Shown: one piece after another, positions 9,233 to 18,180 of the stretch
How the letters are laid out: each line of letters begins with the position of its first letter
Position numbering within the stretch: the first letter of the stretch is position 1
Source of the DNA: Asparagopsis taxiformis
Lineage: Eukaryota > Rhodophyta > Florideophyceae > Bonnemaisoniales > Bonnemaisoniaceae
Length of the DNA: 64,000 bases
Direction of reading: 5' to 3'
Assembly: GCA_030407315.1 (NCBI GenBank)
Contig: JALQPE010001851.1
Coordinates: 1-64,000, forward strand
Translations under genes and position numbers: made by a program
The notes under the pieces: generated by a model
Databases searched by the model: none
What the model was told of the DNA's origin: nothing
The model's input: the letters and a program-made list of their open reading frames with translations, nothing else

Positions 9233-12200
9233 TTACGCTTCTTTCATCGTCGATACGAGAGAAAACCCAACTTTCCGCTTATTCTCGCTTCGCAATTTTT
9301 GGCGCGACTTTTCTTGATTACGCTTTTTGCGGCGAAAGCGAGCCACAAATGCTGGCGGGATGCTAGCTGCGGGTTCCCAGGTATCATCAGCTTTCGTGTA
9401 ACCGTACCACCGCACTTTGAACAGGGTTTCACCTTGTTCCCCCTTTCTCTCTTCCAAGAGCCTCTCTATCGGATATTCGGTTTCTGAGCGACGGCTTCCG
9501 CTGCGTCCCGTATGGGCCTTACTAATACCTTTTGTGGGCCGCGAAGTCCTCTTTTGCGACTTGCCTGTGCGAGCGCTCCGGCGCAACGGTGTGTTCTTTC
9601 GCACAATATTCCGAGGGCTTCTCCGTGCGCTGCCTTCTTCGTGTTTGTTGGCCTGCGAACGCTCGAGTTCGGAGCTTAAGTTACCCTTCGAGGTTTTGGA
9701 CAATTCTTCCCCCATTGTGGTCAAAGATGGACATGTAGGGATAGGTACTTCCGCAATCTCCTTATCCATTATGGTTTCTCGTTCGGCTCGGCTGTTCACC
9801 CGCGACGCTCCCAAGGTGGTAAAATGCTGGTGATCTCCCGAGCCCATAGAAACGTCATTTGGGCCCTCCGATTTGTTCAAGCCTTTTGGGCTCAGTTCTT
9901 CGTGAGTAATGCCATTTGGGCCATTTTCGATATCCGCAGCGCTCTCCGGTTTCTTGTCCGCCTCATTCCTTGTGGGATTCGTTACCTCGTCCCTCTCAGG
10001 CTCCGTAACCTTTGCGTCTGTAAGGGGATTCGGGGCTGGCCTCACGCGGTCGGAACTGACCCGTTCCGGGATATCGTCTATGAGAATGTCCAACGTATGA
10101 CCGTTATTGGTTATCACCGGGTATGGCCCGAATGACTGGAAGTCCAATTTGTTGCGAGCGCGTCCCAGAATAGTTATCTCCTGCGAGGTTCCTTTCAGGT
10201 CTAGATACACTTGATCCCCTGCGCGTAAATTCCGATTAGGTGAGCGGACGTTTTTGTCGAAGTCCTTCTTGTAGCGTTCCTGAGCCTTGTTCAGAGAGCG
10301 ATTTGCTTTTGCCAGCATAGTTCCGAAACGCCCCCTCCAGGTTTCTCTCGTCCAAGCGTTGCGGTCCTCCTCCAATTGGAGGTCCTCCACACCCAGACTC
10401 GGTGGGGCTCGCGTTAGCGTCAACTCGAAGGGAGTAGTATTTGTTGCCCGATGAACGCATCGGTTGTACGCATATGCGAGCATAGCGAGATACTCGTCCC
10501 AGTTTTTCTGATCTTCTGAAACGTAATGTCGTAACATTGATGCGAGCGTGCGGTTAAACCGCTCTACCTGCCCGTTTGTCTGCGGGTGGTAGGTAGTCGT
10601 GGTTATCGGCTTGATGTTCAGCATGCGGCACATGTCTAAAAATAGTTTAGACGTGAACTGCGGGCCGTTATCGGATAAAATGGATTTCGGCGCTCCGTAT
10701 ACAAACACCCATTCCTCCACAAAGGCTTTCGCCACTAGATGAGACTTGATGGACGCCATCGGTACCAGGCGACACAACTTCGAGAATCGGTCCATTATGA
10801 CAAGGACGTGTAATCTTCCCTTTGTAGTCCTAGGGAGCGGTCCTAGTATGTCAATTGCGATCTCCTCCAAGGGATATGTCGCTGGAAATAACTGCAGCGG
10901 GTTGGTATGCCGCGACAATTGGACACGGTCTCTGGCGCATGTCTCGCAACCCCTCACAGTCGCATACACTTCAACGATCATTGACGGCCAGTAGAGGTTT
11001 TGCTTAAGGGTTTCGTACATTCGCCGAATCCCAGGGTGTCCTGCAATGGCCGAAAAATGGTAAGCCTTGAGTAAGCGAGGGCGAAGTGTTTCTGGGACCA
11101 CGACTTGAACGCTTCGGGTCCTCGGGTGGGTGCGAACCAGCACCCCTTCTGTCGTCAAAGCGTATTCGGTTCGTTCTCCCCGTTCCATCCTTCCCTGGAT
11201 GGTCTGGCATAGGTCGTCTCTGCTTTGCTCGACTACCCATTCGTCGCGTGAAATAGCGATTGGTAGGGCCTGTGTGAGATTTACAAAACACGGAACGGAT
11301 TCACGCAACAGTGCGGGATACATCTCTTCTCCCCATTCTTCGCTGTTGGACGCACCTGCGTCCAATTGTTCGTCGATCAGGAAGGTTGGAATCTCCTCTT
11401 CGATGGGGTACTTATCCGTTCCGGTTGTCCGTAAGCGCGAGAGTGAGTCGGGGACTACATTCTTGACGCCTGGACGGTATTCGATGTCAAAGTCGAATTC
11501 GGCTAGGCGTAACCTCCATCGAGCGAGCCTCCCCTCTGAGGGGGTGATAGATAGGATCCACGTCAGGGCGTTGTGATCCGTTCTGACGGTGAACCTTGTC
11601 CCCTCGAGGTACGGGCGCAGTAGTGATATGGCCCAGAATACCGCCAGACACTCCTTCTCCGTTGTAGAGTATCTTCTTTGCGCGTCATTCATGGTTTTAC
11701 TCCAGTAACCAACCGGGTGGAGAACCTTGTCTTCTTGCTCCTGGAGTAGCGCGCAACCCAACTGGTAATCCGAAGCATCCACGTCGAGGGTGTAATGCAT
11801 TCCCGGTTTCGGTAAACATAGTATCGGCGGGGATATTAGCGCTTCCTTCAGTGCGTTGAACGCACCTTGCTGTTCGACCGATGGGACCCCTAGGCTAGTT
11901 GGAGCTCCCTTCTTCAGCAATTCTGTCAGCGGGGCGGCGAGTTTAGCGAAAGACTTCACGAATCTGCGATATACATTACAAGAACCCAGGAAACTTCTCA
12001 GTTGAGTCTGCGTGGTGGGGTACTCTGCCCCTTGTATCGCATTCAAGCCCTGTGACAAGACTTCTAGGCGTCCGGGTCGGATGCGATGGCCTAGGTAGTC
12101 GACCTTGCGCCTGAAGAATTCGCTCTTCTTGAACTTCAAGGTCACTCCCGCTTTTCGTAATATCGTTAGTATCTCGTCTACATGAGTCAGGTGCTCTTCC

Positions 12201-13804
12201 TCTGAGCGGGAGAAGATGATAACATCATCCAGATAGACCAAACAAAAGCGCCATTTTACCGCCGAGAGCAGTATATCCAGCGCTCTTTGGAAGGTCGCAG
12301 GTGCGTTAGTTAGTCCGAAAGGCATTCGGAGGAACTGGTAGGACCCAACGTGGGCCGTGAAGGTAGTCTTCTCACGGTCTTCCGGCGCGACAGGGATTTG
12401 CCAATAGCCGCTATTGCAATCCAAGGTTGTGAAAATGCATGCTTCTCCAAGCGAATCGATGCAGTCATCCATCCGGGGTATGGGGTATGCATCTTTCACC
12501 GTAACGGAGTTTAGTTTCCGGTAATCGACGCAAAAGCGGGAGGATCCATCCTTTTTGGGCACCACCACCACCGGGCTAGCCCATTCTGATTGCGCCGGTT
12601 CGATGACTCCGGCATCGAGCATTTCTTGTATCTGGGCGGAAATCACCTCCCGGTTTTTGTGACCGGCTCGGTAAGGTGCCTGGCGAATTGGGCGGACACC
12701 GGCGTGGAGCTGAATGCGGTGCTCCGTGGCGGCTATTTCTCCCAGGTGGCCGCTCCACATGGTAGAGTGCCGCCGCAGCATTTGGAGGATACGGTTCTTC
12801 AATGATTTGTCCTTCAGTTCCATGTCGGTGAGTAGGTTCTGTTCCCAGTCATCTGCATCATTCGGCTTTCCTAGCCTAGAGGTTTCCTTCGGCTGCTCGT
12901 CTGGAGCTGGATTTCCTTTGGGTTTCTGGCCCTGTAGGGTGAGTATGGCAGGTGGTGGACCATCAGTATGTCCCATGACCATCCCTTTTGGTAGCCATAC
13001 GTCGCGGCCGCCGAAGTTCATAACCTGCACTCCAAAGGGCACCAATGGCCGGATGGTTGCGATGCCATTGAGCATTTGGACTTGGCGGTTATCCGATAAT
13101 TCCTTATAGGGCACCATGACTTGGAGTCCCTCCGTGCGGGCAACGACTGGTACTCTTGTGGCGGTTCCAGGGCGCAGGAGAGTCCTCTTGGCGATTCGTA
13201 TTGTCCTGTCAACACCGTCGTTTCTCGTCCTTGCAGTATTGGGTCTTAGCCGTTCTGGGCGCTTCGTCCACCCTATCGGCACCCGTTCTTGAGTCCGCTG
13301 CAGTACCATTACCTTCTGTTTTGGTAGTATGGCTTCGACGGCTGCGTTGATGAAGTCGCAGCCCAGGATACAGGACACTGATAGCTGCTCCACTACAATA
13401 AACCGTTGACGCAGAGACGATCTTCCGACTTGGATTGGTATTGTTGCTAACGCAATTGGCGGCATGCGCTTCCCATTAGCGTCCAGGACGTGCACCCCTG
13501 CGGGTAATAAATCCAACGGATAGCGTTCTTTCCAGTCTGCCGGTAGGCATGACTCCTTGAACACGCTCAAGCTAGCACCAGTGTCCAGAATTGCTGGTAC
13601 GTGTGCGTATTTTTCACTCTTGAGAGCGAAAAGGACGTCCACGCGGTAGTTCTTTGTTCCGACGGCTAGGACAGGAACATCGGTCCGAGGCGATGCATCG
13701 GGTGAGATGGCAACCTCTTGGTCCTGTGTGGTGGGGATAGGAGGACGAGTCGCCGGCGAATCCTCGTCCCCCTCGGTGACCCCTATCTCTTCCTGAGTCA
13801 CCAT
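9233..13804 (-). CDS. pol: Pol polyprotein of chromovirus 1
   Basis: An intact 1,523-residue frame starting with ATG. An aspartic protease (ILDTGAS near residue 74, CILGCDF further on) is followed by a linker ending in LPKGM. Reverse transcriptase has DYRKLNSVTVKDAYPIPRMD, LDCNSGYWQI, MPFGLTNAPATFQ and the catalytic YLDD at residues 524-527. RNase H has LDVDASDYQLG, STTEKECLA and RTDHNALTW. Integrase has the HHCC zinc finger (ending CETCARD), then IDILGPL, LSDNGPQF and the Glu in GQVERFNR. A GPY/F module (SFGPYPV) and a C-terminal chromodomain (near residues 1440-1490: EYPIERLL, FKVRWYGY, DDTWEP) follow. It makes and integrates the element's cDNA, and chromodomains typically steer insertion to marked chromatin. 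Pol starts 17 nt after the gag stop in a different frame, as in chromovirus 2. Confidence 0.95.
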   Translation of the reverse strand: MVTQEEIGVTEGDEDSPATRPPIPTTQDQEVAISPDASPRTDVPVLAVGTKNYRVDVLFALKSEKYAHVPAILDTGASLSVFKESCLPADWKERYPLDLLPAGVHVLDANGKRMPPIALATIPIQVGRSSLRQRFIVVEQLSVSCILGCDFINAAVEAILPKQKVMVLQRTQERVPIGWTKRPERLRPNTARTRNDGVDRTIRIAKRTLLRPGTATRVPVVARTEGLQVMVPYKELSDNRQVQMLNGIATIRPLVPFGVQVMNFGGRDVWLPKGMVMGHTDGPPPAILTLQGQKPKGNPAPDEQPKETSRLGKPNDADDWEQNLLTDMELKDKSLKNRILQMLRRHSTMWSGHLGEIAATEHRIQLHAGVRPIRQAPYRAGHKNREVISAQIQEMLDAGVIEPAQSEWASPVVVVPKKDGSSRFCVDYRKLNSVTVKDAYPIPRMDDCIDSLGEACIFTTLDCNSGYWQIPVAPEDREKTTFTAHVGSYQFLRMPFGLTNAPATFQRALDILLSAVKWRFCLVYLDDVIIFSRSEEEHLTHVDEILTILRKAGVTLKFKKSEFFRRKVDYLGHRIRPGRLEVLSQGLNAIQGAEYPTTQTQLRSFLGSCNVYRRFVKSFAKLAAPLTELLKKGAPTSLGVPSVEQQGAFNALKEALISPPILCLPKPGMHYTLDVDASDYQLGCALLQEQEDKVLHPVGYWSKTMNDAQRRYSTTEKECLAVFWAISLLRPYLEGTRFTVRTDHNALTWILSITPSEGRLARWRLRLAEFDFDIEYRPGVKNVVPDSLSRLRTTGTDKYPIEEEIPTFLIDEQLDAGASNSEEWGEEMYPALLRESVPCFVNLTQALPIAISRDEWVVEQSRDDLCQTIQGRMERGERTEYALTTEGVLVRTHPRTRSVQVVVPETLRPRLLKAYHFSAIAGHPGIRRMYETLKQNLYWPSMIVEVYATVRGCETCARDRVQLSRHTNPLQLFPATYPLEEIAIDILGPLPRTTKGRLHVLVIMDRFSKLCRLVPMASIKSHLVAKAFVEEWVFVYGAPKSILSDNGPQFTSKLFLDMCRMLNIKPITTTTYHPQTNGQVERFNRTLASMLRHYVSEDQKNWDEYLAMLAYAYNRCVHRATNTTPFELTLTRAPPSLGVEDLQLEEDRNAWTRETWRGRFGTMLAKANRSLNKAQERYKKDFDKNVRSPNRNLRAGDQVYLDLKGTSQEITILGRARNKLDFQSFGPYPVITNNGHTLDILIDDIPERVSSDRVRPAPNPLTDAKVTEPERDEVTNPTRNEADKKPESAADIENGPNGITHEELSPKGLNKSEGPNDVSMGSGDHQHFTTLGASRVNSRAERETIMDKEIAEVPIPTCPSLTTMGEELSKTSKGNLSSELERSQANKHEEGSARRSPRNIVRKNTPLRRSARTGKSQKRTSRPTKGISKAHTGRSGSRRSETEYPIERLLEERKGEQGETLFKVRWYGYTKADDTWEPAASIPPAFVARFRRKKRNQEKSRQKLRSENKRKVGFSLVSTMKEA

Positions 13805-13821
13805 AGCCGGAGCCCCCTCCC

Positions 13822-16047
13822 CTACTGGTTCTCCGGCTGGTCGTTTTCCGTCAACTCGAGAGAGTCGGAGGAGGACCCGCTACCGAAGTTCTCCTGTTCG
13901 GCTCCCCCTTCCTCCTCTTGGATAGTGAGAGCGCGCAAAAACGCGAGCTCTTGTCGGTTGTACGGTTCCTTCGCCTGGGCATCTCTTATTGCCATGCGTA
14001 ACTCTTGTGGCAACATCCGACATTGGGTCATCACGTGGCCCATCTTACGGCAAATGAGACACTTTAACGGCGGCCTGGTTGCACCCCCTTGCGGTTTCGG
14101 CGGGTAGCCCGGGCGAGCGTGTTCCTTTTGCTGGCTTGGGCGACGCGCGAAATTCACGCCATTATAAGCCCCGCCCTGTTCGGCGAAATTCACGGGCTTC
14201 GGCTGTCTTGCGGGTATCTCGTCTTGGCGTAACCCGTTGTCTCCCGGGTTTCTCGGTGCCGTTGTCGGCGGTGACTCCGACGATGCCGGAGTGCCGGTAC
14301 CCATGCCTACTGTTAGTATCGCATTTTCGTTACCCATGGGATAGTCTTCGGAGTCCAGCGAAATGGTGTTAACTCGCCTTGCGCTTTTGACTGGCGGCAA
14401 GTTCGTCCGAAAACGGTTATGAATGCGGTGAGTTTCCCGAGCGGTGTCGCCGAGACTCTGGGCTCTCATTCTTACATCTTGAAATGACATGCGGGGGTTC
14501 CTCGCGACATCGTCGCGGACCACGTGCTGCGAATATGACGAAAGCCCGTCGATATATGCGGCCATCAGTGAACGTTCTTGGAATGCGTCCCCGCAACGGA
14601 GTGCCGCTTTCCTGAGGCGGAAAGCAAATTGGTCTTCGCTTTCACCGACGACCTGACGCATTTGCGTGACTTCTCGGAAAGATGCCTGCAGGACCGATTC
14701 CTTCGCATAAGCGAGAAGTAGCCAGTTAACTGCCTCGGGGTAAGAGTAGATCACATCCACCCCGGGGCGGGCGTCTTCGAAGCCAGTGCCACGGCCCACA
14801 TATGATAGCATTGTCTCCCGGGCTTCGCCTCCCATGAAGTATTTCATTAGGGGCAGGGCAGCACCCTCGGCCACGCCCGTTTCGTCACATGCGAATTTAA
14901 AGTTTTTGAGGAAAGCTAGTACGGCGATCGGGTCCTCACCGGTAAATATGGGTACCGTCATGACATGCTTGAGTTGGCGAGCTGTCTTGGACAAGCCCTG
15001 TGCCACTTCGTCATCATATCGACTATCGCGCTTGCGTAAGCGGTAAGTACGGTACGATAAAACCTTGGTGAAGCGTTCGTTTAGCGGCTTCAGTTCGATC
15101 AGGCCCGGATACACGTCGTCGCCAAGGGTACCCCCATGCGGCGAGGGTACTTCTTGGGTGACACCCGAGGCTTCTCGCATGAGATTCAACCAACGGCGGG
15201 TGTCTTCGTGCTCTTGGTCCATTACCACTTTGGGTAATTCGGTTGGCGCGGCAATGCACTCCTGCTGCGGTTCCTTCGTCACCTCCTGTGGTGACGCTTG
15301 CACTGATTCCTCAACCCGAGTAATTGCTAGCGTCTCTTGCACGAGGCGCGCGACCTCCTCCGGTAGGGTTGATTCCATTTCCCTGCGTGCCCACCGCATG
15401 ACCGCGGGCTCCAGTTGCCTTAAGAGGATAGGTAGTATCTCCGCTACGAGTGATGCCTTCATGTCTTCGTAGGACTGCCGGGGGTTGACCCGGGCCTCTT
15501 GATCTATCTCCTCGCGAGCGATTTCTCTGGCGATTGCTCGCGCTTGTTTGACGTTGACGGATTCCGAACTTCTTTCCCTGCCCCTTCCCGTTACGGAAGA
15601 CGGCTTTTTCGGAGGCTTATCCGGAAAGGCAAAAATCGACGGCAGCGATTCTATCTCCAAATTTGGTAATGATCCGGCCGTGACGGCGGGTTCCATGGCT
15701 ACTGGCACCCCCGTTTCTGGTCCCGCCGATGCGCTCGGCTGACCGACAGTGGAGCGAGGGTCCGTGGTCAGGTCCACCCTGACCGGAAGATCGGACTTCA
15801 CCTCCGTCTGCTTCGGAGATGAGAACTCCAATCGTTGCACCGGGTTGCCGTTACCGGATTCCGGCGAATTTTTCGACGACGCGGCCGATGCTGCCCTTCG
15901 CTGCGAGCGCGTTCGTGGCGAGCGCATGGGCGGAATGCTTGCGGGTCCCCTTCTCGGTTTTCCGCTAGTTTGCGCCGTCTTTGATGACGACGCTTCCTTC
16001 GCCTTGGCCAACGAGCTGGCCGTAGGGCGATTCACGTTCGGTGACAT
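13822..16047 (-). CDS. gag: Gag protein of chromovirus 1
   Basis: A 741-residue frame directly upstream of pol. The N-terminal ~200 residues are basic and Ser/Pro/Ala-rich. A retrotransposon-gag (capsid) domain lies in the middle, including a conserved block around SYRTYRLRKRDSRYDDEVAQ and RSLMAAYIDGLSSYSQH. The C-terminal part has a single CCHC zinc knuckle of spacing CX2CX4HX4C (CLICRKMGHVMTQC), expected to bind element RNA. The same blocks occur in the gag of chromovirus 2, confirming the family. Gag forms the cytoplasmic virus-like particle in which reverse transcription occurs. Confidence 0.9.
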   Translation of the reverse strand: MSPNVNRPTASSLAKAKEASSSKTAQTSGKPRRGPASIPPMRSPRTRSQRRAASAASSKNSPESGNGNPVQRLEFSSPKQTEVKSDLPVRVDLTTDPRSTVGQPSASAGPETGVPVAMEPAVTAGSLPNLEIESLPSIFAFPDKPPKKPSSVTGRGRERSSESVNVKQARAIAREIAREEIDQEARVNPRQSYEDMKASLVAEILPILLRQLEPAVMRWARREMESTLPEEVARLVQETLAITRVEESVQASPQEVTKEPQQECIAAPTELPKVVMDQEHEDTRRWLNLMREASGVTQEVPSPHGGTLGDDVYPGLIELKPLNERFTKVLSYRTYRLRKRDSRYDDEVAQGLSKTARQLKHVMTVPIFTGEDPIAVLAFLKNFKFACDETGVAEGAALPLMKYFMGGEARETMLSYVGRGTGFEDARPGVDVIYSYPEAVNWLLLAYAKESVLQASFREVTQMRQVVGESEDQFAFRLRKAALRCGDAFQERSLMAAYIDGLSSYSQHVVRDDVARNPRMSFQDVRMRAQSLGDTARETHRIHNRFRTNLPPVKSARRVNTISLDSEDYPMGNENAILTVGMGTGTPASSESPPTTAPRNPGDNGLRQDEIPARQPKPVNFAEQGGAYNGVNFARRPSQQKEHARPGYPPKPQGGATRPPLKCLICRKMGHVMTQCRMLPQELRMAIRDAQAKEPYNRQELAFLRALTIQEEEGGAEQENFGSGSSSDSLELTENDQPENQ

Positions 16048-16310
16048 AACTGCTTTGTGTTAGAACGCAATTGACTTGTTGAGGTTATTCTTCTCCAAGG
16101 GTTTTACGTCTGTCGACGGTTATCACTACGACGCGTGGTCGATTTACGGTGACCTGCGATCCAACCTCAGTGGATCGGCTTACTCACAATTTTCCTAATT
16201 GGTAAGGAATTTGTATCTTCACGCTGATACGCGATCTTCACGCTGATAAGCGGTGTATCAAGCCCACTCGGCGAAATGTTCTTGCAACTTGTGTAACTTG
16301 ATCTTTCCGG
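16048..16310 (-). other. 5' leader of chromovirus 1
   Basis: The non-coding leader between the primer binding site and the gag ATG. It contains a short direct repeat (ATCTTCACGCTGATA, also CTTCACGCTGATACGCG) at about 16216-16246. This is where packaging signals would be expected, but none is identified. Confidence 0.45.
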
Positions 16311-16329
16311 ATTCTAGGTCGAGAGACCA
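16311..16329 (-). promoter_or_regulatory. Primer binding site of chromovirus 1
   Basis: On the minus strand TGGTCTCTCGACCTAGAAT lies 3 nt inside the 5' LTR. It starts TGG, complementary to a tRNA 3' CCA, and is identical to the PBS of chromovirus 2. The priming tRNA is not identified. Confidence 0.8.
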
Positions 16330-16332
16330 GAA

Positions 16333-17167
16333 TGTAGGACTTAACTGGCGCTTAGACGTAATGACTTAGGTAGTCGTCCAAACGTCTCGAGTAGTCGCCG
16401 GAGAGGCGGCTTCGCACTCCTGGCTTTTGTTAACCCGAAGCGGTAAAGCGTAGTCGCACTGCCGACGACCGTCCACTGGCCTCGACTCGGTAGGTGGTAG
16501 AGCGGTTTGAATCGGAAGGATCTTGATCACCCTTAGAGGAAAATCCACCAGGGCGACACACGAGCCAACGGTGGCTAGGTCGGATCACGGAAACAGGCGG
16601 GCGTTTTAGCGGTTAGTCAACCCAGAACGGACGGCGCGACACACAGTGTATGTCGGTTCCGGGCACTCACGCTTAGACGAAACCGTTGACCTTGATCAGC
16701 CTCACACGCGTAGACGTCGTGTTGGCGTTCCGTGGCAACCCGGGGACCACGGTACGTTACGCACCCACGCCGTGATGCGGAACGGAACAATCCCTAAGAC
16801 GGAAACGATAGACACAAGTGTCGAAAACAATGCGTCACCTCTAGGATTGACTTGGATCGGTACCTTAGAGGGGGTTTGTTACCTTTTACTCATTGGAGAA
16901 GGGTCACTACTTGTAATTGCGTACCGGGGCCGAGCGGTCCGTCCCGAGGGCCCAATGGGGTGGGCCGCGCCGGCGGCCGCGGTGGTATTGCAATACGTGT
17001 ACTACGACCAATAACCCTACACGTGGCGCTCGCCATGCTCGCATGTGCGCCCGCCAATTCTACATAATTTCGAAAATTTCCAAATTACGCAAGGAAACTG
17101 CTGGTTTCGAAACGATAGCTACTGGCGGATGCATTGAGTGCTCGCACGTTTCAGCTCTTGTCCCACA
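16333..17167 (-). repeat. 5' LTR of chromovirus 1
   Basis: 835 bp, matching 1-832 except for five one-base homopolymer changes. It contains the element's promoter by family logic. Its outer end (CCCACA at 17162-17167) directly touches sequence internal to the LTR of chromovirus 2, marking the insertion junction. Confidence 0.95.
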
Positions 17168-17603
17168 GTCAGCACTTTCGCAGCTACGAGTTAAGCGTTG
17201 AGCGCGTCGCGAGGACCGATTGCGTTACAACGTTGCGTGCGGATTGCTCACGATCGCCGACGTACGTGCGCGCGCGCCACGTTTACCGACCGTCGAATTG
17301 CGTCGCACCGCGAGACCGCGCGTTGCGTCGCCTACCGCTAGGCCAGGGATTTACGACCCCTGCGTGGATCGTGTTGAGCTCGAGTTTACTCGGTGATCTC
17401 ACCCTGAGATCACGGCTTGCGCCGGCCCGCGAATCCCGTGTTGCGATCGACCCTGTGCGTTCCGCCGTTGTACCACCCGATCGCCTCCGCGACCGAGCGA
17501 CGTGCGAAACGCAAGTTCACGAGCGCGTTATGGTTCAACACGCCCTGACAGGGCAAGCGATTCTAGAACTCTCTTAGTGACCGCCATCCCGGCTGGTCCT
17601 ACA
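17168..17603 (+). repeat. 5' LTR of chromovirus 2 (3' part only)
   Basis: Matches 29703-30138 with the same length. It ends GGTCCTACA like the LTR of chromovirus 1. The sequence before it belongs to the LTR of chromovirus 1, so the front of this LTR has been displaced. The open frame across it occurs unchanged in both LTRs and is not a supported gene. Confidence 0.9.
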
Positions 17604-17605
17604 AC

Positions 17606-17624
17606 TGGTCTCTCGACCTAGAAT
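17606..17624 (+). promoter_or_regulatory. Primer binding site of chromovirus 2
   Basis: TGGTCTCTCGACCTAGAAT two nucleotides inside the 5' LTR, identical to that of chromovirus 1, so both use the same priming tRNA. Confidence 0.8.
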
Positions 17625-18180
17625 TGCGCGAACCGACGTGCGAACTCAGCGAAGAACAGAAACTCCGCTTGGGGAAACACGGGACGCCAAACCTATCGCT
17701 TACTCTAACTTTCCCTTTCTCCGTTCGTCGTGCGCGACAGCGAGGGCGATTGACGCGTGCGCGCGTATCGCTATCCCGGAAGCGGTGCTATAGCCTCTCT
17801 GGTTTGTATAACTACCCTACCTCTACTACGACGATTCGCCGCGCGGAACGACGCGATCGACGACGCAGCGCGTGCGCGCGCTAGTTCGCAACCCTAACGC
17901 GGGTTCGGCAGTGCCGAAAATATTGGGTTAGCAGACGGTCGAGACCCGTCTCCGCGCGTACCGAGCGAGGAAGAAGCCCTCCTGCGAGCGAACTCGTCCC
18001 CCTCACCCTTACTACGCGCGCCCGATACGCAGACAATTTTCGGGAAGCGCTTCCCTTTTTACTTGCCAATTTTTCGACGCGCCGACGCGAGATCTTTGAC
18101 GCGCGCCGAATTCCCCTTTCTACCTTACCATCATCCCTTTTTCCCTTTTCCCTAGGCGACGATCGAACGCGACCGCGCCG
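17625..18180 (+). other. 5' leader of chromovirus 2
   Basis: Untranslated leader of 556 bp between PBS and gag ATG, dense in CGCG. No convincing gene is seen. Confidence 0.5.

Larger units (their letters stand above)
1..17167 (-). mobile_element. Chromovirus 1: full-length Ty3/gypsy LTR retrotransposon with opposite-strand gene and captured host fragments
   Basis: The element reads on the minus strand: 5' LTR 16333-17167, PBS, gag, pol with a C-terminal chromodomain, a region of host-like gene fragments, an opposite-strand gene, PPT and 3' LTR 1-832. Both LTRs begin TGTGGG and end CCTACA in element orientation. Its right end abuts base 17168, which lies inside the left LTR of chromovirus 2, so this element is the younger of the two. 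At about 17.2 kb it is some 3.8 kb longer than chromovirus 2 (about 13.3 kb). The difference is roughly accounted for by the extra sequence between pol and the opposite-strand gene. The outer target-site copy on the left lies outside the window. Confidence 0.9.

Noticed and set aside
17134..17577. 147-residue frame across the LTR of chromovirus 2, repeated at 29669-30112
   Set aside because: Same protein in both copies only because the LTRs are identical; CG-rich sequence is poor in stop codons.
16311..17624. Head-to-head LTRs as a circular or tandem by-product
   Set aside because: The two LTRs belong to different elements in opposite orientation and the second is truncated, which fits insertion of one into the other.
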